Source: Actinobacillus equuli
Lineage (GTDB): Bacteria > Pseudomonadota > Gammaproteobacteria > Enterobacterales > Pasteurellaceae
Direction of reading: 5' to 3'
Assembly (NCBI RefSeq): GCF_900636745.1
Contig: NZ_LR134310.1
Location: forward strand, 1,166,001-1,230,000
Length of the DNA: 64,000 nucleotides
Made by a program: the position numbers and the translations under genes. Positions 1 through 7,478 of this stretch are shown one piece after another. Below the pieces are notes generated by a model. The model was not told the origin of the DNA. It saw only the letters and a list, made by a program, of their open reading frames with translations, and made no database searches. Each line of letters starts with the position of its first letter. Position 1 is the stretch's first letter.

Positions 1-360
1 CTTTTGAATTATCTACTTGTGGAACCACTTCTTTTGGCTGTTCCACTTTTGAATTATCTACTTGTGGAACCACTTCTTTTGGCTGTTCCACTTTTGAATT
101 ATCTACTTGTGGAACCACTTCTTTTGGCTGTTCTACTTTTGAATTATCCGCTTGTGAAGCTGCTTCTTTTGGCTGTTCCACTTTTGAATTATCTACTTGT
201 GGAACCACTTCTTTTGGCTGTTCTACTTTTGAATTATCCGCTTGTGAAGCTGCTTCTTTTGGCTGTTCTACTTTTGAATTATCTACTTGTGGAACCACTT
301 CTTTTGGCTGTTCCACTTTTAAATTATCCGCTTGTGAAGCCGCTTCTTTAGATTGCTCCA
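1..360 (-). repeat. 45-bp coding tandem repeat, 8 copies in the window
   Basis: Units start at 1, 46, 91, 136, 181, 226, 271 and 316. There are two variants: A (VVPQVDNS) and B (AASQADNS). From left to right the order is A A A B A B A B. Neighbouring units are nearly identical at DNA level, which favours slippage or recombination without changing the frame. Variant B contains TCACAAGCGGAT on the coding strand, one base away from the uptake signal core. Confidence 0.95.
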
Positions 361-493
361 CTTTGGGTGCAAGTATATCAGTTTTAGCTTTTTGGTTATT
401 AGGCTTAGTCGCGGAACCCGATGAACAACCACTACACGCCGTAAGAATCAAGCTAGCCGCCAAAGTAGCTGTTAATTTTGTTACAACATTCAT
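1..493 (-). CDS. Repeat-containing surface lipoprotein, 5' part of gene (runs off the window)
   Basis: The protein begins with a lipoprotein signal: a short basic start, a hydrophobic stretch and the lipobox LTAC with the lipidated cysteine at residue 20. A Ser/Gly/Asn linker follows, then from about residue 45 a 15-residue repeat, KVEQPKEVVPQVDNS or KVEQPKEAASQADNS. It is repeated eight times up to the window edge and still in frame, so the C-terminus is not seen. The start at 493 has an AAGGA ribosome site. The repeat is charged, proline-containing and probably extended, like a stalk holding a distal domain away from the outer membrane. The distal domain, and so the function, is outside this window. 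It lies downstream of comM on the same strand, with a gap of 116 bases. Confidence 0.85.
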   Translation of the reverse strand, partial: MNVVTKLTATLAASLILTACSGCSSGSATKPNNQKAKTDILAPKVEQSKEAASQADNLKVEQPKEVVPQVDNSKVEQPKEAASQADNSKVEQPKEVVPQVDNSKVEQPKEAASQADNSKVEQPKEVVPQVDNSKVEQPKEVVPQVDNSKVEQPKEVVPQVDNSK

Positions 494-609
494 TTAAAAA
501 ATCCTTACAATTAAACACTATCACACTTAAAACATTAACTTACAAAGTAAGTTATATAAAAGTAAATATAGTAACAAAAAAGAAAACAACGATCTCTAAA
601 GTTTACAAT

Positions 610-2136
610 TTAATCACATTGCAGCCTCTGCAAAAGCCGATCCATCGCCCGATAGCCTAGCGCTTCGGCAAGATGGATTTGTTGAATATGCGGTTCGTTA
701 GCCAGATCGGCAATTGTGCGAGAAACTTTTAAGATCCGATGATAAGCACGCACCGAAAGTCCTAATTTTGTCAGTGCATTTTCTAGAAATAGCGCGTCTT
801 TTTCTGCAAGGCGACAATCACGTTCGATTTCTTTGGTGGTTAACTTGGCATTAATTTTTCCGGCTCTCGCCATTTGTAATTCTCTTGCCAAAAATACCCG
901 CTTGCGTACTTGCTCGGTGGTTTCGCCCCGGTTATCGCTACTTTGTAATGCGCCTTTTGGTAATAAAGGGACTTCAATCGAAAGATCGAAACGGTCTAAA
1001 AACGGGCCGGATAAACGATTTAGATAACGCATTACTTGCTGCGGAGAAGTACGGTTGTGCGTGCCTTGATAATGTCCTGTCGGGCTAGGGTTCATTGCTG
1101 CAATTAATTGAAAACTGGCAGGGAATTGCACCTTAGCATTCGCTCTAGAAATAATAATCTCACCGGCTTCCAACGGCTGACGTAATGCGTCCAGCACTTT
1201 GCGTTCAAACTCAGGCAATTCGTCTAAAAAAAGCACACCATTGTGCGCCAAACTGATTTCACCCGGTTTAGGAATAGAACCGCCACCCACCAACGCCACC
1301 ATAGATGCACTGTGATGTGGTGAACGAAACGGGCGTTCTTTCCAGTTATGAAAATTCAATTCGTTTTGTACTAAGCTAGTGACCGAAGCAGTTTCAATCG
1401 CTTCGTCATCACTCATTGCCGGTAACAAATCCGCTAAACGGCTGGCGAGCATCGTTTTGCCGGTACCAGGAGGACCAAGGAAAAGTAAATTATGTTGTCC
1501 GGCAGCCGCAATCATCAACGCTCGTTTAGCGTGCTGTTGCCCGATAATATCGGTTAAATCACGTTTTACAAGCGGTTGAATTTCTTGTGTTTTTTGCAGA
1601 ATCTGCTGAGCAATCGGCAGGCTATCTCGCTTATTCATAAAATTGACCACTTGCAATAATGAACTGGCAAAATAGGTTTCCGCATTCGAAACTAGCGAAG
1701 CCTCATTCACATTCGGGCGGGCAATAATCATCTGTCGTTTGGCTTTTTCGGCGGAAATTACCGCCGGAATCACGCCGTGAACGCCTCGTAACGTACCGGT
1801 TAAAGCCAGTTCCCCTAAAAACTCAAACTGTTTTAAGCGATCCGAATCCATCTGGCCTGAGGCAGCTAAGATCCCAATTGCGATCGGCAGATCAAAACGC
1901 CCACCCTCTTTAGGCAGGTCCGCCGGTGCCAGGTTAATGGTGATCCGCTGCGGAGGGTACATAAAATTGGCATTCATTAATGCACTACGCACTCGATCGC
2001 CCGCCTCTTTTACCGTGGTTTCCGGTAAGCCGACAATCGTTAGCCCCGGTTTTCCATTACTCAAATGCACTTCAATCGTTACCAACGGTGCTTCTACACC
2101 AATCGATGCACGGCTATAAACAATGGCTAAAGACAT
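610..2136 (-). CDS. comM: ComM, Mg-chelatase-like AAA+ ATPase of natural transformation
   Basis: 508 residues, the usual length for the YifB/ComM family. The N-terminal ~170 residues form a Lon-protease-like S5 fold domain. A Mg-chelatase AAA+ domain follows with Walker A GPPGTGKT near residue 220 and Walker B VLFLDELPEF near 300, then a C-terminal Mg-chelatase domain ending in GYRAMDRLL. ComM is known as a hexameric branch-migration helicase that helps integrate transforming DNA. The start at 2136 follows an AGGAGG site that lies inside a perfect palindrome, and a CRP-S-like site lies about 70 bases upstream, which fits Sxy/CRP control of competence genes. Confidence 0.93.
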   Translation of the reverse strand: MSLAIVYSRASIGVEAPLVTIEVHLSNGKPGLTIVGLPETTVKEAGDRVRSALMNANFMYPPQRITINLAPADLPKEGGRFDLPIAIGILAASGQMDSDRLKQFEFLGELALTGTLRGVHGVIPAVISAEKAKRQMIIARPNVNEASLVSNAETYFASSLLQVVNFMNKRDSLPIAQQILQKTQEIQPLVKRDLTDIIGQQHAKRALMIAAAGQHNLLFLGPPGTGKTMLASRLADLLPAMSDDEAIETASVTSLVQNELNFHNWKERPFRSPHHSASMVALVGGGSIPKPGEISLAHNGVLFLDELPEFERKVLDALRQPLEAGEIIISRANAKVQFPASFQLIAAMNPSPTGHYQGTHNRTSPQQVMRYLNRLSGPFLDRFDLSIEVPLLPKGALQSSDNRGETTEQVRKRVFLARELQMARAGKINAKLTTKEIERDCRLAEKDALFLENALTKLGLSVRAYHRILKVSRTIADLANEPHIQQIHLAEALGYRAMDRLLQRLQCD

Positions 2137-2140
2137 CTTC

Positions 2141-2162
2141 CCTCCTAAAAATTTTTAGGAGG
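2141..2162 (-). promoter_or_regulatory. Perfect 22-bp palindrome containing the comM ribosome-binding site
   Basis: On the minus strand the arms CCTCCTAAAAA and TTTTTAGGAGG are exact reverse complements. The right arm holds the Shine-Dalgarno AGGAGG, four bases from the comM ATG. In the mRNA the left arm can pair with it and hide it from ribosomes. The palindrome is directly visible; its regulatory effect is inferred. Confidence 0.6.
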
Positions 2163-2205
2163 GTAAAAGATAAATGTTCTACGTCACAGCAACAAAATCG
2201 CTTTT

Positions 2206-2221
2206 CTCGATCAGGATCGCA
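2206..2221 (-). promoter_or_regulatory. CRP-S-like (competence regulon) site upstream of comM
   Basis: Read toward comM the site is TGCGATCCTGATCGAG, flanked by T-runs before and A-runs after. The Pasteurellaceae CRP-S consensus is TGCGA-N6-TCGCA. The left half is perfect and the right half differs at two positions. comM belongs to the known CRP/Sxy regulon in Haemophilus influenzae. Confidence 0.65.
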
Positions 2222-2341
2222 AAAATAAGTTTCTTCTCTATTAAATCCAAACTAAAAATCCTAAAAGCACTAAATATAGAGTTAGTTCCGGTGATTAAAA
2301 CGTTATAATAGGACATCAATATTCAGCAAATGAGGGGCAAA

Positions 2342-3508
2342 ATGAAAACACAGGATATTATCATTATCGGTGGCGGTATGGTCGGGGCAGCGGCGGCGCT
2401 CGGCTTGGCGAAACAAGGGTTAAATATCGCGTTAATCGAAAAAAATCCGCTTCCCTCATTTGATGCAAATGCCGCTTATGATTTACGCATTTCCGCTATC
2501 AGTATTACCTCGGTCAAACTGCTTGAAGAACTAGGCGCGTGGCAGGCGATTAGCCAATTGCGAGTTTGCCCGTATGACGGTTTGGAAACTTGGGAAATCG
2601 AAGGGTTTAATACCGCTTTTCATGCAACGGAAATCGGCTTGGATAAGCTCGGTTTTATGGTGGAAAATAATGCGATTCAGCTTGGTTTATGGCAAGCCTT
2701 AAACCAGTATCCAAACTGCCGACAAGCGGTCGGATTTTCGCAAATTTCTGCAAATTATCACGAACAATTATGGACGGTAACCGTTGATGAGCAAACATTT
2801 ACCGCCCCACTGCTAATTGCTGCGGACGGCGCAAACTCACAAGTGCGTAGCTGGGCGGGTATTGGGCTAACCAGCTGGCAATATCGCCAACATTGTTTGC
2901 TTGCCACGGTGAAAACCGAATTACCGCAACAATCAGTTACCTGGCAACAATTCTTCCCGAGCGGCCCTCGTGCATTTTTACCTCTATCAGATCACAACGG
3001 TTGTGTCGTGTGGTACGACGCACCGCAACGCATTACTCAGCTAAAACAATCGTCTTCAGAAAAACTCACCGCTGAAATTCAGCAGCATTTCCCTGCCCGT
3101 TTAGGCAAAGTGGAAGTAGTCAATGCCGCCAGTTTTCCACTAACTCGTCAACATGCCCAACATTATGTCAAAAACGGCGTGGTGTTGATTGGTGATGCGG
3201 CGCACACTATTAATCCACTTGCCGGACAAGGCGTCAATCTCGGTTTTAAAGATGTGCAAGTGTTATTGGAAGTGATTGAACAAGCGGTCAAAAAAGGCGA
3301 AAACTTTGCAAATGAAGCGGTGCTTAAACGTTATGAACATAAACGTAAACCCGATAATTTATTGATGCAAACCGGTATGGACGTTTTTTATAAGACATTC
3401 AAAACTGAGTTATTGCCGGTAAAAGTCGCCCGAAATTTAGGCTTGGTACTGGCGGAAAAAATCACACCACTCAAGAAAAAAGCGTTGCGCTATGCGATAG
3501 GTTTATAG
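2342..3508 (+). CDS. ubiF: UbiF-type FAD monooxygenase of ubiquinone synthesis
   Basis: 388 residues. The protein has an N-terminal FAD-binding motif GGGMVG (residues 10-15) and the family motif GDAAHTINPLAGQG at about 284-297 that contacts FAD. Segments such as LRISAIS, LETWE, GFMVEN and WYDAPQRI follow E. coli UbiF more closely than UbiH or UbiI from memory. UbiF hydroxylates ring position C6 (2-octaprenyl-3-methyl-6-methoxy-1,4-benzoquinol synthesis) at the inner membrane. An ATG at 2330 is in frame, but 2342 is preferred because it follows the ribosome site AGGGG and begins with the usual short MKTQDIIIIGGG. The exact hydroxylation position could differ, since the family is promiscuous in Pasteurellaceae. 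Confidence 0.85.
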   Translation: MKTQDIIIIGGGMVGAAAALGLAKQGLNIALIEKNPLPSFDANAAYDLRISAISITSVKLLEELGAWQAISQLRVCPYDGLETWEIEGFNTAFHATEIGLDKLGFMVENNAIQLGLWQALNQYPNCRQAVGFSQISANYHEQLWTVTVDEQTFTAPLLIAADGANSQVRSWAGIGLTSWQYRQHCLLATVKTELPQQSVTWQQFFPSGPRAFLPLSDHNGCVVWYDAPQRITQLKQSSSEKLTAEIQQHFPARLGKVEVVNAASFPLTRQHAQHYVKNGVVLIGDAAHTINPLAGQGVNLGFKDVQVLLEVIEQAVKKGENFANEAVLKRYEHKRKPDNLLMQTGMDVFYKTFKTELLPVKVARNLGLVLAEKITPLKKKALRYAIGL

Positions 3509-3517
3509 CTTTTCATT

Positions 3518-3564
3518 ACAAGCGGTCAAGTTTTGCAAATTTTTTGCGAAATTCGACCGCTTGC
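3518..3564. terminator. Inverted uptake-signal pair after ubiF
   Basis: ACAAGCGGTC at 3518 and its reverse complement ending near 3564 flank a short T- and A-rich loop. Such paired signals downstream of genes are thought to act as intrinsic terminators in Pasteurellaceae. Confidence 0.65.
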
Positions 3565-3588
3565 TTGTTTCGTAAATACGCAAATTTA

Positions 3589-3604
3589 TGTCGTTAAGAT
3601 CACA
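3589..3604 (+). promoter_or_regulatory. Possible CRP site upstream of the nucleotidase gene
   Basis: TGTCGTTAAGATCACA matches TGTGA-N6-TCACA with a perfect right half and two mismatches on the left; the flanks (AT before, TTT after) also fit. It lies about 100 bases before the start codon. Confidence 0.4.
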
Positions 3605-3627
3605 TTTTCCAGAAAAACTCTTTCGAT

Positions 3628-3646
3628 TGATTACAAATTGTAATCA
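3628..3646. promoter_or_regulatory. Perfect 19-bp palindrome, possible operator
   Basis: TGATTACAAATTGTAATCA is symmetric around the central A and lies between the possible CRP site and the start of the nucleotidase gene. I do not recognise the regulator. Confidence 0.4.
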
Positions 3647-3705
3647 GCCTAAGCTAAAATAGCTTGGAATCTATCTATCCCTACTTATCTCACAAGGAGA
3701 GCATC

Positions 3706-5370
3706 ATGAAAAAAGTACTCAGTACTTTATTTATATTGTCTGCAACGAGTATTGCAGTCGCTAAAGAAGTGAATATTAAATTTTTAGGCACATCGGATGT
3801 TCACGGTCGTATCGTACCTTGGAACTATGGCGCAGATATTGAGGACAAATCCGGTTCTTACGCACAAATTTCTACCTATGTAAAAGAGGTACGTCAGAAT
3901 AATAAAAATGTGGTGTTAGTCGATATCGGCGATGCGATTCAAGACAACCAAGTAGAAGTTTTTGCGAAAACAGAAAAATACTACAAAGACAACCCGGTTC
4001 CTAAAGTGTTAAACGAGATGAAATACGACTATTTTATTTTAGGTAACCACGAATTTAACTTCGGTATGACCGCTTTAAATGAAATCATTAAAGACATTAA
4101 TGCCAAAGTATTAACCGCCAACTTCTACTACAAAAAAGACGGTAAACGTTACGTTACCGCCACCGATATTATTGAAAAAGACGGGGTAAAACTCGGTTTA
4201 ATCGGTTTAACCACGCCGATGTCAGCAACTTTTGAAAAAGATACCCATCACCTTGATGAAATGAAATTCAGCTCGCCAAGCGAAGAAGCGAAGATACAAA
4301 TTGCTGAGTTAAAAGCGAAAGGGGTTGATGCGATAATCGTGTTAGCGCATATGGGGATTGAAAACGAAAATAATATCCCTGATACCGGTGTGGCGGATTT
4401 AGTCAACAACGTGGACGGTATTGATGTAATTATCGCCGGTCATATGCACAAAAACGTTTCAGCAGAAACGATTAAAAATACACTGATTACCGAACCGCAC
4501 CGCTACGGTACCGTGGTTTCAGAAGTGGATTTAACCTTTGATGTCGCGGATGACGGCAAAGTGAAATTACTTTCAAAAAATGCCAAAACCGTACCGGTTA
4601 AGGAATTGGCTTCCGATCCGGCAATCGAAAAAATTTACCAACCGTATCACGACGAATTACGCCGTTTAAATAATGTGAAAATCGGTGAAACCGCACAAAC
4701 CATGATTCCGCAAGGTAAAAATCACGGCGTAGCGATTGCCTTCACACAAGATACCGGCTTATCTTCATTGATTAATGACGTGCAACAACATTACAGCAAA
4801 GCGGACGTGGTGTCTTTTGCCTTCGACCACCAAACCGTACGTTTAGACAAAGGCGATATTAAGAAAAAAGATATTATCTATAACTATCGCTATGCGGGCG
4901 GTGATGTGAGCGTGTACGAAGTGACCGGCAAACAGCTCAAGGCGTATATGAACTGGTCGGCAGATTACTTCGATACAATTCAGCCGCAAGACAAAGATTA
5001 CCGTATCAATGAAAAACGTGGAAAATCGAAATACGTTACTTTCGATATTTTTGGTGGCGTGAAATATCAGATTGACCTACGCAAACCAAGTGGTGAAAAA
5101 ATCGTTGATCTTAGCCTTGCGAATGGCAAAGCAATCACTGATGACAGCAAAATCAAACTCGGTATGAATTCATATCGCTATGAACAGCTCATCAAAAAAG
5201 GCGGCGTATGGGAAGGACAACAAATCCCAGTTGTTTGGGAATCTAAAGTCGCAATGGGCAGCGAAGCTGGCACCATTCAAAATATGATGATCGATTACAT
5301 CTCTAACGTGAAAAAAGGCAAAGTGGAAGGCGTGTCTCACAACCGCTGGAAAATTGTCGGTTTAGAGTAA
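3706..5370 (+). CDS. Periplasmic 5'-nucleotidase / 2',3'-cyclic phosphodiesterase family protein
   Basis: 554 residues with a cleavable signal peptide (MKKVLSTLFILSATSIAVA). The metallophosphatase domain shows DVHGR (about residue 31), DIGD, GNHEFNFG (about 113), AHMG and AGHMH, which are the dinuclear metal ligands. The C-terminal 5'-nucleotidase domain follows from about residue 340. Relatives such as UshA, CpdB and the Haemophilus NadN/NucA group hydrolyse nucleotides or NAD in the periplasm; the substrate cannot be fixed from sequence. A TTG at 3664 extends the frame, but 3706 is preceded by AAGGAG and gives a proper signal peptide. Confidence 0.88.
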   Translation: MKKVLSTLFILSATSIAVAKEVNIKFLGTSDVHGRIVPWNYGADIEDKSGSYAQISTYVKEVRQNNKNVVLVDIGDAIQDNQVEVFAKTEKYYKDNPVPKVLNEMKYDYFILGNHEFNFGMTALNEIIKDINAKVLTANFYYKKDGKRYVTATDIIEKDGVKLGLIGLTTPMSATFEKDTHHLDEMKFSSPSEEAKIQIAELKAKGVDAIIVLAHMGIENENNIPDTGVADLVNNVDGIDVIIAGHMHKNVSAETIKNTLITEPHRYGTVVSEVDLTFDVADDGKVKLLSKNAKTVPVKELASDPAIEKIYQPYHDELRRLNNVKIGETAQTMIPQGKNHGVAIAFTQDTGLSSLINDVQQHYSKADVVSFAFDHQTVRLDKGDIKKKDIIYNYRYAGGDVSVYEVTGKQLKAYMNWSADYFDTIQPQDKDYRINEKRGKSKYVTFDIFGGVKYQIDLRKPSGEKIVDLSLANGKAITDDSKIKLGMNSYRYEQLIKKGGVWEGQQIPVVWESKVAMGSEAGTIQNMMIDYISNVKKGKVEGVSHNRWKIVGLE

Positions 5371-5380
5371 TTGATACAAT

Positions 5381-5437
5381 ACAAGCGGTTAAATTCCTCA
5401 GGATTTTTGCAAAAAGTTGAAGGAATTTAACCGCTTG
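5381..5437. terminator. Inverted uptake-signal terminator after the nucleotidase gene
   Basis: CAAGCGGTTAAATTCCT (5382-5398) pairs perfectly over 17 bases with 5421-5437. The uptake signals form the outer part of the stem. Confidence 0.75.
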
Positions 5438-5472
5438 GTTTCTATTCTCTGCTCTCTATTCCTAGAAATGAT

Positions 5473-5550
5473 AGCGCTCGTCTCTGACGAGTGCTTGTAT
5501 AAACCTTTCACTATATTAAAATATAGAACCCGTCAGGAGAGGGTTTCTAT
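5473..5550. repeat. Two small palindromes in the gap beside the unknown gene
   Basis: AGCGCTCGTC-TCT-GACGAGTGCT (5473-5495) and ATAGAACCC ... GGGTTTCTAT (5523-5550) are imperfect stem-loops of REP-like appearance. They lie downstream of both converging genes and may end transcription or be dispersed repeats. No coding potential is seen. Confidence 0.45.
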
Positions 5551-5569
5551 CTAGGGAGGCTTGCAATAT

Positions 5570-7342
5570 TTAATTGCTTATGTTTATAAAATCTTCGCTT
5601 ATATCAATAAATTTTCCTTCAATTATCTTACCATTCTCAATTCGTAAAGCTACATTAATAGGTAGTTCTCCTTTAATAGAAAGAGGTAACATTTCTAGAT
5701 CTTTAATGATTTCGTTTCTAAAATCTCTCAGATTTTGTATGCGACTTTCAAAAAAAACCTGATTTGCTTTATCCGTATTCCCAAAATTAGTAATCCCCTT
5801 AGAGTTTTTATAGGCACTTTCTAAGTGTTTTATTAACTCTGATACCGTACCATTCATAAATTTAGAAGCTTTCTTTCCTAAATTATATACTTTCGTTTCA
5901 TATCGTTCTTGCTCATTTTTGTCCCGTGTATTAAAACGTAAGATAGAGTAAATCATCATAATTACATTACAACACAGTTTGTATTCTCGATAAGATTTAT
6001 ACCAGTTTTGTAGCTCCTTTGTTAACTTTCTAAGTTCACCTTGAGTATTCTGACCAAATAAACTATCACATTTTAATTTTGTAATCTTTTGGAGATTTCT
6101 TTTCATTTCTTTTTCTAAATGCTTCTCCACATCTTCAATATTAGATAATTTATCAACCAATACCTTCATCATTTTAGCTGGAACAAGATTACCTTCTTTA
6201 ATATATTCAAACTCTTCACAAGCACTTTCTAGTGCCGATTCAAGTTTAGCTGTTCTTTCATTATTCAAAAATTCATTAATATCATCAATACCTTGCTGAA
6301 TATCTTTGAGCTTTTCATTAATATCTGCTAAATGTTTTTGAGCTACAACTGTGGAGGCTAAATTCCATAAAACGCCTGTATTTATAGCTTGCTTTAATCC
6401 TTTTGCCTCATAAATACGTACGTTTTCCTTAATTCCTTTCTTTTCATGAATCATACCTCTCAATCCATTCCCATCTCTAGCAGGCGTTAATTTTCTAGGA
6501 TCTAAGTTAATATTCACAGTATGACTTTTTACTGCTTGATATTTAGCTGCTAGGCTAGGTACATTATTGAATAACTGATTAAAAGCTGAGATATCATTTT
6601 CATTTAACGAACCATATATTATTGACTGTTTAGAATATTCTAGCTCTGACAAAACTACTTCATTACTATCATTTATCAATAATTCTTTTTTTGATAAATG
6701 ATCACACACCAAGCTACTAGGAGATTCATAATATTTATATTTCTTTTTTAACCATGCTACTTGAGCAATAAATGGTATCATCAACCTATAGGAAGATTCC
6801 GAAAAGGAATTCACAATCCCTAATCCAATGCCAATAGGAGCGGCTATTTTATTTACTGTACCGCCCAATATACCAGATGAAGTACTCATTATAGTGCTTG
6901 TAATACTTTTAACTAGGTATCTCTTATTAGAGCTAGCCTCATATCTTTTTTTAAAAGGAAGATCTAACCACTTATCTCCAAATAATTTAGCAATAATTTT
7001 ATCTTCCTTTTCTTTATCAGATAAATCATTATGACTCTCACTAATAACTCTGCTAAAAACATCATCTAATATTTCTTTGTATTCTACTTTTTGTGAAGAA
7101 ACTACATCTCTAACTAAATTAATAATTGTATGCCCACTAAAGTCTTGGAATTCTTGTATAAGCAAATCCAACTCTTTCTTTGTAAATGGTTGCTCAAATT
7201 CTTTAGCATGTAATAGCACATCTTTCACGTTAGAACTGAGCATTAATCGACCTTTGCCGAAGTCCGTTACAATATCGATTAATTCATTAATATGTTGTTT
7301 ATCGACAATAAGTAAAAAATCAACTAATTCTTGTTTTGTCAT
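5570..7342 (-). CDS. Unknown protein: YaaW/UPF0174-like N-terminus with a long helical C-terminal extension
   Basis: 590 residues. Residues 1-205 align by eye with E. coli YaaW (UPF0174, DUF3944-type start): an acidic helix pair, a KGRLMLSS segment, FxDFSGHTIINLVR near 66-78, then a glycine-rich hydrophobic stretch (GILGGTVNKIAAPIGIGLGIVNSF, 157-180, in two parts) followed by SSYRLMIPFIAQVAWLKK. YaaW proteins end there. Here ~385 further residues follow: a linker, then strongly helical and coiled-coil-like sequence (about 320-470), a short hydrophobic CCNVIMMIYSIL segment and a small C-terminal domain. There is no signal peptide. The gene is visibly more AT-rich than its neighbours and stands alone just beyond the rpoC terminator, which suggests horizontal acquisition. 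The function is unknown. It has a GAGG ribosome site and its own promoter. Confidence 0.85.
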   Translation of the reverse strand: MTKQELVDFLLIVDKQHINELIDIVTDFGKGRLMLSSNVKDVLLHAKEFEQPFTKKELDLLIQEFQDFSGHTIINLVRDVVSSQKVEYKEILDDVFSRVISESHNDLSDKEKEDKIIAKLFGDKWLDLPFKKRYEASSNKRYLVKSITSTIMSTSSGILGGTVNKIAAPIGIGLGIVNSFSESSYRLMIPFIAQVAWLKKKYKYYESPSSLVCDHLSKKELLINDSNEVVLSELEYSKQSIIYGSLNENDISAFNQLFNNVPSLAAKYQAVKSHTVNINLDPRKLTPARDGNGLRGMIHEKKGIKENVRIYEAKGLKQAINTGVLWNLASTVVAQKHLADINEKLKDIQQGIDDINEFLNNERTAKLESALESACEEFEYIKEGNLVPAKMMKVLVDKLSNIEDVEKHLEKEMKRNLQKITKLKCDSLFGQNTQGELRKLTKELQNWYKSYREYKLCCNVIMMIYSILRFNTRDKNEQERYETKVYNLGKKASKFMNGTVSELIKHLESAYKNSKGITNFGNTDKANQVFFESRIQNLRDFRNEIIKDLEMLPLSIKGELPINVALRIENGKIIEGKFIDISEDFINISN

Positions 7343-7373
7343 TCCTAGATCCTCAATTAAGTTTAGCTGAAAA

Positions 7374-7401
7374 AGTATAAATCAAACTTGTCTCTTAGCA
7401 A
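7374..7401 (-). promoter_or_regulatory. Likely promoter of the YaaW-like gene
   Basis: On the minus strand, TTGCTA and TATACT are separated by 16 bases, about 30 bases before the start codon and immediately after the rpoC terminator hairpin. Confidence 0.5.
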
Positions 7402-7403
7402 CA

Positions 7404-7435
7404 AAAATCCCCAGAACTTTCGTTCTGGGGATTTT
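7404..7435 (-). terminator. Strong intrinsic terminator of the rpoBC operon
   Basis: A 14-bp perfect stem (7404-7417 with 7422-7435) around a four-base loop, with T-rich sequence on both sides, lies downstream of rpoC. It can work in both directions. Confidence 0.9.
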
Positions 7436-7451
7436 AATTTTTCTATCTATC

Positions 7452-7471
7452 GGTGGGCAAGAATGCCCACC
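7452..7471. repeat. GTGGGCA-TGCCCAC palindrome between rpoC and its terminator
   Basis: GGTGGGCA and TGCCCACC form an 8-bp stem with loop AGAA, seven bases beyond the rpoC stop. With its flank CCTACG it looks like a dispersed intergenic palindrome. Confidence 0.55.
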
Positions 7472-7478
7472 CTACGAA

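Noticed and set aside
4-351. Open reading frame on the plus strand rich in LLLAVPLLNYLLVEP
   Set aside because: It is the antisense of the 45-bp repeats of the lipoprotein gene; the minus strand has a signal peptide, lipobox and ribosome site.
1-360. Possible CRISPR array
   Set aside because: Repeats are directly adjacent without spacers and are in frame with a coding sequence.
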